Shown in pieces: positions 54,597 through 63,588 of a stretch of 64,000 nucleotides of DNA. The position numbers and the translations under genes were made by a program. The number at the start of each line of letters is the position of its first letter. Within the stretch, counting starts at the first letter, position 1. Source of the DNA: Carnegiea gigantea (lineage: Eukaryota; Streptophyta; Magnoliopsida; Caryophyllales; Cactaceae); contig JAKOGI010000055.1 of the NCBI GenBank assembly GCA_029747015.1, positions 1,217,501 through 1,281,500 of the forward strand. The letters run 5' to 3'. Under the pieces are notes generated by a model. It searched no databases and was not told the origin of the DNA. It saw nothing but the letters and a program-made list of their open reading frames with translations.

Positions 54597-55697
54597 TGAT
54601 GTATATGTGGGTGGAAAGTGATCCAAATCAAACTCAAATCAAACTTAAGCAAAATGAAAAGAGAGAAAGATGGGAAAGATGAAGAATATCACCAAACAGG
54701 ATAGAGATGGATAGTGCAAGACTTTGAGTATGAGATAATCCTTCCGGAGCCACTCACACCTTGGTCTTGGGCTAATTCCCTTCACTCTTCTGAGGAATCA
54801 CTCCAAAGAAAAGAAGGAGAACCTAGAACACCACTTGAATTAGCCAAATTCAAGATATAGAACTAGGAATTTTTGGGACACAAATGAGAATCACTCTCAA
54901 AGGTGCTTGAATTACTCTTGAAAATGCCTTAGAAATCTGATCTACAATGCTCACACGCCCCCCCTTTATATAGGCTCAGCAAAAGACAACAAAAGGACTC
55001 AAATAACTCCTAACAATTAAAACTAGTAAAATGAAAAGACTAAGATAAATGGAAAGACACATCATAAAAGGGGTGGGGGAGGTTACAAGGAATATTCTAG
55101 GATTTCTTAGCTGATTACACCAATCTAGAAGGCTCCAAAACGTGCACAATGTCAGCCACACAATCACATGTAACCGAAGACTCTTCATATTTCCATAATT
55201 AATCCTTGCAGCTGCCTCAACTTCAACAGAGCATAACTTCCAGAATACTCGGCCAAATCACGCGTTCTTGGCTTGATAGAAAGCCCTGGAAGTCTAGTTT
55301 CCAGAATGGGCTCATTTGCTCAATTTGGATAAGCGGTTTAAAAGTTATGGCCCAAACAATGCACCTATCTCAGACTGGACTGGATCAGCATAACGTATCT
55401 TTGAGTGATATTTTGCCCAATCAAATGATGTCCAAATTAAACAAACTTGGGCTTATTTGAAAGATGAAATCTTAAACTTCAAAACCATGTGGAGCCTCAA
55501 GTTGTGGGACCACTTTAGGTAGGTCAAAAGTGCACACAAAAAGCGGGAAATTTCTTGATGAAGGCGGCACTACCTCTTCGGGCATGAACGCCAATTTCCG
55601 GCAAAGTTTGGCAACTTCCTTGACCTCTTGAAGCTTGAGTGAGTCCTCCTTGGGCTGAGCTTGATGGTTCTTGGGCTTCTCATGATGGTCTCCATCA
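54597..55697 (-). repeat. Element G 3' LTR (1,101 bp)
   Basis: Matches 60356-61458. TTTATATAGG core near 54965. Coding tail at 55472-55697. Confidence 0.95.
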
Positions 55698-55729
55698 TTC
55701 CCCCCAGGTAAGTGAAAGTTTGCCCTCAA
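55472..55729 (-). pseudogene. gag-pol: Element G LTR-encoded polyprotein tail
   Basis: MRANFHLPGGNDGDHHEKPK through LCRKLAFMPEEVVPP to APHGFEV, 85 codons. Detached from integrase by a missing base near 55783. It keeps the same sequence as the in-frame tails of B and F. Confidence 0.8.
55698..55709 (-). other. Element G polypurine tract
   Basis: ACCTGGGGGGAA on the minus strand, one C-to-T change from the family form. Confidence 0.85.
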
Positions 55730-57852
55730 ACTAGGAAGGGGCTCATCATCGAAATAGGGGCTAAGATCGGAGACATTGAAGGTACCGAAACTCCATAATC
55801 TCCAGGTAGATCAACCTTGTATGCATTGGGCCCAACCTTCTCAAGAATTTCAAATGGACCATCGGAACGTGGCATCAACTTAGATTTTCTCTTTGAAGGG
55901 AAACGCTCCTTCCTCATGTGAATCCATACCAAATCTCCTGGCTGAAAATGTACCTCCTTGCGATGCTTGTTGGCGCTTTGCATGGCTCTTTCATTAGCCT
56001 TGGCAATGTTATCTCTAACTCTTGCATGAAAATCTTGGATCTCCTTGGCTCTTTTTTCAGCTTCCCAACTAAATTTTGTGGGAGTTGGAATGGGAACAAG
56101 ATCCAAGGGACTCTTGGGATTGTAGCCATACACAACTTGAAATGGAGAGAGTTGGGTGGACTTGCTAGGCACTCGATTGAATGCAAACTCGGCATGTGGT
56201 AGCAACTCATCCCAATTCTTCAAATGCTTCTTCACTAGGACTCGAAGTAAGGTACCCAAAGTCCTATTGGTGACTTCAGTTTGTCCATCAGTTTGGGGAT
56301 GACAAGTAGTGCTAAACTTGAGTTGAGTACCCAATTTGCGCCATAAAGTTAGCCAAAAATGACTAAGAAACTTGGAGTCACGATCGGATACCATGCTCTT
56401 TGGAATGCCATGTAGTCTCACAATCTCCTTGAAATAAAGATTAGCCACTTGAGCAGCATCATTAGTGGTGTGGCAAGGGATGAAATGCGCCATCTTGGAG
56501 AATCGATCCACAACCACCATAATGGAGTCTTTGTTTCTTTGGGTTCTAGGTAAGCCCGTGATGAAATCCAAGCTAATATCTTCCCAAGGGGCTTGAGGAA
56601 TGGGAAGTGGAGAATACAATCCTTGGGGCAAAGAATGGCTCTTAACCATTTGACAAGTAGAACATCTTTTGATGAAATGCTCTACATCTCTTGACATCTT
56701 AGGCCAATAGTAGTGTTCCTTCAACATTGACCTAGTCTTCTCGACACCAAAATGGCCAGTTAGGGCTCCTCCATGTAGCTCTTGGATAAGTAGTTCACGA
56801 AATCCACATTGAGGTATACAAAGGCGTGAACCTTTGAATAGGAACCCATCTTCTAAGTGGAACAACCCATGGGGGTGTTTAAGACACTTCTCAAAAATGT
56901 CCTTGAAATCATCATCTTTTGGGTACAAATCTTTAACAACTTCAAATCCAAGTACTTTAGTACTCAAAGTAGAGAGTAATAAGTACCTTCTTGATAATGC
57001 ATCAGCTCCTTTGTTGAGAGTTCCCGCCTTATGTTGGATAGTGAAGTGGAAGGACTGAAGATACTCTACCCATTTAGCATGTCTAGGGTTGAGCTTATGT
57101 TGTCCTTGGATGTATTTGAGAGCTTCATGGTCGGAATGAAGGATGAACTCACCTCCAACTAAGTAATGGCGCCAATGCTCCAATGCTCTAATGATTGCAT
57201 AAAACTCTTTGTCATAGGTGGAGTACTTCTTCTTGGCATCGTTGAGCTTCTCACTGAAAAAAGCAATGGGTCTCTTCTCTTGAGATAGGACAGCTCCAAT
57301 TCCCACCCCGGATGCATCACACTCTACTTCAAAGACTTTGGTAAAGTCGGGTAAGGCTAGAACGGGGGAACTAGTGAGCTTCTTCTTGATCTCTTCGAAG
57401 GCTTGTTGTGCTTGCTCGTTCCATGAAAACTCTTTGCCTTTAATTACCTCAGTCATAGGAGCCATAATTGTGCTGAAATTTCTAATGAACCTCCGATAAA
57501 ATGAGGCTAGGCCATGAAAACTCCTTACTTGAGTGATGGATGTAGGAGTTGGCCACTCTTGAATAGCCTTGATCTTGCTTTCATCAACTTGGAGGCCTTG
57601 GGCGGAAAAAATGAAACCCAAGAATACCACTTGAGGAGTGAAGAAAAAGCATTTCTCCATATTGCCATAAAGTTGTTCTTGAGAAAGAATCTCCAAAACT
57701 TGTTGCAAATGCTTGGCATGCTCCCCCTCGGTCTTGCTATAGACCAAGATATCATCAAAGTAAACAACAACACAAGTTCCAATGAGGGGCTTGATAACTT
57801 GGTTCATGAGTCTCATAAAAGTGCTCGGGGCATTAGTAAGCCCGAATGGCAT
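55726..57852 (-). pseudogene. gag-pol: Element G RT palm, RNase H and integrase, 708 codons open
   Basis: Begins at [18 protein letters not shown], after a stop in the RT fingers. Contains [60 protein letters not shown]...[25 protein letters not shown] and DGQTEVTNRTLG, so RNase H and integrase keep their catalytic residues. It ends falsely after GDYGVSV because one base is missing near 55783 (GGTACCGAA where others have GGTAGCCGAA). Confidence 0.93.
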
Positions 57853-57897
57853 TACAAGCCACTCATATAAACCTCCTTTAGTCTTAAAGGCGGTTTT

Positions 57898-58380
57898 CTA
57901 TTCATCACCTTCAAAAATGCGAATCTGATAATAGCCACTTCTAAGATCAATCTTAGAAAAGATAGCGGCTCCGTGTAATTCATCCAATAGAACTTCCAAT
58001 CGGGGAATAGGATACCGGTACTTGATAGTGATCTTGTTTATCGCCCGGCTATCAACACACATACGCATGCTACCATCCTTCTTAGGAACAAGGAGGGCGG
58101 GCACGACACATGGGCTTAGACTTTCCCGAATTAAACCCTTGGACAAGAGATCATCCACTTGTCTTTGGATTTCTTGTGTTTCGCTTGGAGACATCCGGTA
58201 TGCTGACTTGTTTGGAAGTACAGATCCGGGAACGAGGTCTATCTTGTGTTGGATAGATCTTGGAGGGGGAAGGCCATGTGGAATTTCTTGTGGAAAAACA
58301 TGGTGATAGGCTTGTAGGAGAGGGGAGAGTAGTGGATGTGAGGGAGATGGTGGCTTAGACTCTTCTTGTAAAAGTATCAA
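57898..58380 (-). pseudogene. gag-pol: Element G linker and RT fingers
   Basis: [18 protein letters not shown] to [21 protein letters not shown] at 57898-57900 replaces the Trp of [10 protein letters not shown] has its own stop a few codons earlier, so the two copies died by different mutations. Confidence 0.88.
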
Positions 58381-59649
58381 GTCTTTAAAAGACTCATACT
58401 CATGATGCTCAGATTTGAGAAGAGTAGTAAGAAGACTTCCAAATGAGGATTGTCTTTTGGTTTAGAGGGGGAAGGACTTTTGAGAGGGGTAAGAGTGATT
58501 TTCTTACGGTCCTTGAGAAAAGAGTAAGTGTTCACCCGGCCATCATGGATGACACTTCTATCAAAAAGCCATGGTCTACCCAATAATATATGGCAAGCAT
58601 CCATAGGGACTATATCACACCAAATCTCATTTTATAGTTTTTCCCAATTGAAAAGGAAACAAGACAACGGTGAGTAATTTGCAAACCTTGCCTTGATTCA
58701 ACCATTGAATGGTGTAGGGATTTGGATGAGGAGAGACTTGCAGCTTGAGTTTGTCCACCATAGTCTTTGAGGCAACGTTAGCACAACTACCTCCATCAAT
58801 GATAAGGGAAAAAACCTTGTCTCCTACGGTACACCTGGTGTGAAAAATGGCTTCCCTTTGCTCCATGTCCTTTTGAGTGGCAATTCCACTCAAGGCCCGG
58901 CGGATAACTAGCAATTCTCCTTCATCGGGGCCTTCTTCAACTTCTTCCAACCTTCCTTCTTCATGGTGCTCTTCTTCTTCTTCGTCATAGGCATGTTCAT
59001 CACATGCTTCTTGGTACCCCGCTAGGGAAACGATCCTCCTGTTTGGACACTCAGATGCATAGTGTCCCATACCTTGGCACCGAAAGCAACGAACCTTGTC
59101 TTTAGATTTGGGCTCTTGTGTGGGGGGTTTTTGAGGGGTTGGAGTGGTGTTTTTGGTTTGTGGTGGTGGGGGATTTTGTGGACGAGGAGGGTAGTACGGA
59201 AGCCTTTGTGTGGGGTAAGGACGAGGGAGAGGCTTGGATAGGATACTCTTTCCCTTTGATTTCTTTTGTTGTTCTACCTTGTAGGCTAGAGAACTCAAAT
59301 CATCAAGGGATGAATATGGTTGCAATTCAACAATATGAGCAATAGACTCATCAAGTCCGGTTAAGTATCTTACCAAGGTTTGAGAGTCATCCTCTTTCAA
59401 GTCGCATTTGAGAAGGAGTTGTTCAAACTCCCGATTGTATTCTTCCACACTCTTGGATCCTTGCTTGAGTCGATGGAGCTTGAGATAATTGTCTTGCACA
59501 TAGTGAGAGGGAAGAAACTTGGCCTTAAGCTTTTCTTTCATTTTGGCCCACGTTCTAATTTTCCCTTTCCCATTTCTTGGTCTTTTCGCTCCAAGGTTAG
59601 CCCACCAGATTGAAGCATATTTGCGGAGTTTAAGGGCTACGACTTTCAC
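58377..59649 (-). pseudogene. gag-pol: Element G gag core to protease end (three 1-nt deletions)
   Basis: Open frame 58627-59649 covers VVALKLRKYASIWWANLG, CFRCQGMGHYASEC and the protease site [15 protein letters not shown]. It is lost at NQGKVCKLL because a T is missing near 58687. A second missing base near 58631 returns to [20 protein letters not shown] (58377-58604), and a third near 58430 ends that piece. Confidence 0.88.
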
Positions 59650-59658
59650 CTTCTTGTC

Positions 59659-60006
59659 CTACGGGATGTCCTCATATTCAAAGATCCTCTCAATGGTGTG
59701 CAACCAATCGAGAAATAAGTCTGGGTCAAGTTGGCCTTCAAATTCGGGGATGTCAATTCGGACACCACCAATATTGCCTCCTTGCCTTCGTCCCCTTGGG
59801 GCTTCTTCGTCACTAGAATTGGCTCGGGATTGAAAGACTTCTTCTTCCGATTCGACCACTGGTTCATGAGGACGAGAGGGAGTGGGGCTATGAACCCACC
59901 TTCGTTTTTTCTCCAAAAGTTGCCCAAGTTGAGTTCGAAGATAAGTGACTTGAGCTTCTAACTCTTCCACACGTGCTTGGTCGCTTCTTGTGGACTTTGT
60001 AGACAT
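59659..60006 (-). pseudogene. gag-pol: Element G gag N-terminus (stop at codon 116)
   Basis: MSTKSTRSDQARVEELEAQV to IERIFEYEDIP. TAG at 59659-59661 replaces a Glu codon of PEDKKVK. The start matches A, B and F. Confidence 0.9.
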
Positions 60007-60047
60007 GTTGGAGATGCTTTGAAGGAAGAATATGCAGCAGGGAAAGT

Positions 60048-60228
60048 GGCACGGTCGTACAGGGGGGCACGGTCAGGCCGTGCTATACTTCGGCTGAAGA
60101 AAATGCAGAAAAGTAGAGTGGCACGGTCGTGCTTGGCGGCACGGGGGCACCGTGCTCCGTCTCGACTTGAAGATTTCTGGAAAATGAATATGGCACGGTC
60201 GTGTGTGGTGGCACGGGGGCACCGTGCG
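60048..60228 (-). repeat. Element G leader inverted-repeat array (3 units)
   Basis: Units near 60048, 60120 and 60193. The first arm of unit 1 has a changed base (GGCACGGTCGTAC). Confidence 0.9.
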
Positions 60229-60341
60229 AAATTTCTGGACTTCGGGAATGGTTTTGCCGCTTTGTGCTTCTTTTTCTTTGTTTTTGTGTTTTGGCTTTTT
60301 GGGATGTATTTGGGTGTGAAGTGGGTCACTTAAGAACCGTG

Positions 60342-60353
60342 GCTCTTATACCA
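60342..60353 (-). other. Element G primer binding site (one mismatch to iMet)
   Basis: TGGTATAAGAGC on the minus strand. Confidence 0.85.
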
Positions 60354-60355
60354 AT

Positions 60356-61458
60356 TGATGTATATGTGGGTGGAAAGTGATCCAAATCAAACTCAAATCA
60401 AACTTAAGCAAAATGAAAAGAGAGGAAGATGGGGAAGATGAAGAATATCACCAAACAGGATAGAGATGGATAGTGCAAGACTTTGTGTATGAGATAATCC
60501 TTCCGGAGCCACACACACCTTGGTCGTGGGCTAATTCCCTTCACTCTTCTGAGGAATCACTCCAAAGAAAAGAAGGAGAACCTAGAACACCACTTGAATT
60601 AGCCAAATTCAAGATATATAACTAGGAATTTTTGGGACACAAATGAGAATCACTCTCAAAGGTGCTTGAATAACTCTTTAAAATGACTTAGAAATCTGAT
60701 CTACAATGCTCACACGCCCCCCCTTTATATAGGCTCAGCAAAAGACAACAAAAAGGACTCAAATAACTCCTAACAATTAAAACTAGTAAAATGAAAAGAC
60801 TAAGATAAATGGAAAGACACATCATAAAAGGGGAGGGGGAGGTTACAAGGAATATTCTAGGATTTCTTAGCTGATTACACCAATCTAAAAGGCTCCAAAA
60901 CGTGCACAATGTCAGCCACACAATCACATGTAACCGAAGACTCTTCATATTCCCAGAATTAATCCTTGCAGCTGCCTCAACTTCAACAGAGAATAACATC
61001 CAGAATACTCGGACAAATCATGCGTTCTTAGGCTTGATAGAAAGCCCTGGAAGTCTAGTTTCCAGAATGGGCTCATTTGCTCAATTTGGATAAGCAGTTT
61101 AAAAGTTATGGCCCAAACAATGCACCTATCTCAGACTAGACTGGATCAGCATAACGTATCTTTGAATGATATTTTGCCCAATCAAATGATGTCCAAATTA
61201 AACAAACTTGGGCTTATTTGAAAGATGAAATCTTAAACTTCAAAACCATGTGGAGCCTCAAGTTGTGGGACCACTTGAGGTAGGTCAAAAGTGCACACAA
61301 AAATCGGGAAATTTCTGGATGAAGGCGGCAGTACCTCTTCGGGCATGAACGCCAATTTCCGGCAAAGTTTGGCAACTTCCTTGACCTCTTGAAGTCTGAG
61401 TGAGTCCTCCTTGGGCTGAGCTTGATGGTCCTTGGGCTTCTCATGATGGTCTCCATTA
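60356..61458 (-). repeat. Element G 5' LTR (1,103 bp)
   Basis: Sense start TAATGGAGACCATCATGAG has lost the TG (outer end reads CCATTA on the plus strand). TATATAAA at 60724-60731, minus strand. Confidence 0.95.
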
Positions 61459-63401
61459 CTCCCGCTCGGAGCTCTTGGTGGCTAAAGTAAGGGCCTACGC
61501 GAAAAGAAAAGTAGAGTTATTATTGATTCTTTAGTTTGGCCTGGTTCTTGATTTGTGGCCACCGCTTTCATTACATTGCACTTGTTTTAGGTGACTTGAT
61601 TTCGCCTGATGCGAGCTACTTATGGGAGAAATCAGGGGCCCTAAATAAAAAGACAACTAGAGCGAAGGTTAGTTGTTAGGTTTGGGTTGGTTCTTGATCT
61701 ATATAGCCACATCTTTCATTGTGCTGCACTCATTTTAGAGCATTCGCTTCCACTGGTAGGAGCCTTTGTGAGTCGAATTGGAACTGGAAAAGAAAAGGCA
61801 ACTAGAGTTAAAGTTAGTTCATAAGTTTGGCTAGTTTCTTTATTTGTAGCCACACCTTTTATTCCCTTGAACTTACTTTGGGACATTCTTTCACTTTTAG
61901 AGGGAGCCCTTGTTTTGATGAAATTAGAGCAAATGAAATGATAAATAGAGCTATTAGTAGTTCTTTAGTTTGGCCTAGTTCCGGATTTGTGGCTACCGCT
62001 TTCATTCCATTGCACTTATTTTATTAGGCAATTTGATTTCGGTTGATGGGAGCTCTTTATGGGTGAAATTGCTGCTCCAAATGAAAAGGCAACTTGAGCG
62101 AAACTTAGTTCTTAACTTCGGGTTGGTTCTTTATATATAGCCACACCTTTCATTTCATTAAACTCATTTTAGAGCATTTGTTTCCATTAGTGGGAGACTT
62201 TTGCAAGGCAAATTGGAACCTGAAAACAAAAGGCAATTAGAGTTAGAGTTAGATCATAAGTTTGGCTAGTTTCTTCATTTGTAGCCACACATTCGGCTCC
62301 CTTGCCCTTATTTTAAGGAATTTATTTTCTTTTTATGGAAGCCCTTCGTGGGGGAAATTGGAGCCCCAAATGAAAAGAGAACTAGTGTTATAGTTAGTTC
62401 TCATATTCGGCTTACTTTTTGATTTATAGCCACATCTTTCGTTCCCTTGCACTCATTGTATGATATTTGTTTCCCCTTGGGTCGAACCCCTGGCCGGGAA
62501 AATTTAAGCCCTAATGAAGAGACAACTAGAGTTAAAGTGAGCTCCTATGTTTGACTTAGTTCTATACTTATGGCCACACGTTCTGTTTCATTGCACAGAT
62601 TGTAGGGCAACTTCTTTCCACTTGGCGGGAGTCCTTTCTGCGTGTAATTGGAACCCTCAAAGGAAAGACAACTAGAGTTAAAGTTAGTTCTTAAGTTAGG
62701 CTGATTTATTCATCTACAATCACACCTTTCGTTTGCTTGCACTTGTAGCAGGGCATTTATTTTCTCTTGGCAGGCGGTCTTTATGGGTGAAAATGGAGCC
62801 CCAAAATGAAAGCACGGCTAGAGTTAAAGTTAGTTCTCAAGTGTGGCTTACTTCTTGATTTGTAGCCATATCTTTTGTTTCCTTGCGCCCGCTTTAGGAT
62901 ATTTGTTTCCGCTTGGCGGAGCTCTTTGTTGTGGGTGAAGTTAGTGCCCCAAATGAGCGAATAATTCGATTCAAAGTTAGTTCATACGTTCGGCCTGTTT
63001 CCTTACTCGCCATCGCCTTTTGTTCACTTGTACTGGTTCTAAGTCGCTTGTTTTCTCTTGATAAGAGCGCTTTGTGGACAAAATTGCAGTCGAAATGAAA
63101 AGAGAACTTGTTTTAAAGCTAAGTTTGCACTTAGTTTAGTTCATTATTTATAGCCTTATCTTTCGGTGTTTGTTTGTAGCCATATCTATTCATAAGAGTG
63201 AACGACCCAGATAGAGGCGGGCTCTTCCCAGGTAAAATTTGAGCTGTAAAAGAAAAGAAAGCTATGGTTAAGTTTAGTTCCTAAATTTAGCTTACTTCTT
63301 GACTTGTAGCCAAACCTTTCATTATATGGCACGCATCTTAGGGCATTTGTTTCCTCGTGCTTGGAGGTCTTTGCGGGTGAAATAAGGGCCTAGATGAAAA
63401 G
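61459..63401. repeat. Satellite block S7 (slightly more than one full higher-order repeat)
   Basis: From monomer a (CTCCCGCTCGGAGC) through all 13 types back to monomer a, ending TAGATGAAAAG where element J starts. Very close to S4 in types b to l (both share CTTGTTTTGATGAAATTAGAGC with the same small deletion), closer than to S5. No gene. Confidence 0.93.
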
Positions 63402-63588
63402 TGATGCATATTTCCATATGCATCATTTTCATTCCTCAAACTCTACTTCAAGGGAGGAAAGGGCCAAACGAGATCATGCATGGAAACACTTATATTTGGT
63501 CCCATTATTTGAGTTCCATGACACAAGACACTTTGTAGAGTTTGTTTTGAAGTTCAAAGTGCCTTACTCAAAAGGAATTTCCAAATGA
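63402..63588 (+). pseudogene. Element J LTR-encoded tail homologue
   Basis: The frame through the LTR start reads DAYFHMHHFHSSNSTSREER, then HDTRHFVEFVLKFKVPYS, resembling DAYSHMHHFYLRSTSKKK and FRHHEEV of element E. If this is a 5' LTR there is no gag in front and it would not be translated from here; the matching 3' LTR would carry the functional copy. Confidence 0.6.

Larger units (their letters stand above)
54597..61458 (-). mobile_element. Element G: family-1 LTR retrotransposon, 6,862 bp
   Basis: Flanked by CTCCC (54592-54596 and 61459-61463) in monomer a. LTRs belong with those of B. The polyprotein has about six breaks, but the RT palm to integrase stretch is open over 708 codons. 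Confidence 0.97.

Noticed and set aside
6986..60353. GCTCTGATACCA repeats as possible tRNA gene pieces
   Set aside because: They lie exactly beside LTR inner ends and are primer binding sites; no cloverleaf surrounds them.
54597..61458. Element G as an active autonomous copy
   Set aside because: Long RT to integrase frame is tempting, but gag has a stop at codon 116, RT has a stop and several bases are missing.
21677..63098. Recurring 61-80 codon frames (MVELFVVGEV.APNERIIR...) at about 1.88-kb steps
   Set aside because: They are one satellite monomer pair read in a chance open frame. Spacing follows the higher-order repeat, there is no start context or domain, and the frame breaks in some units. 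Useful only as position marks.
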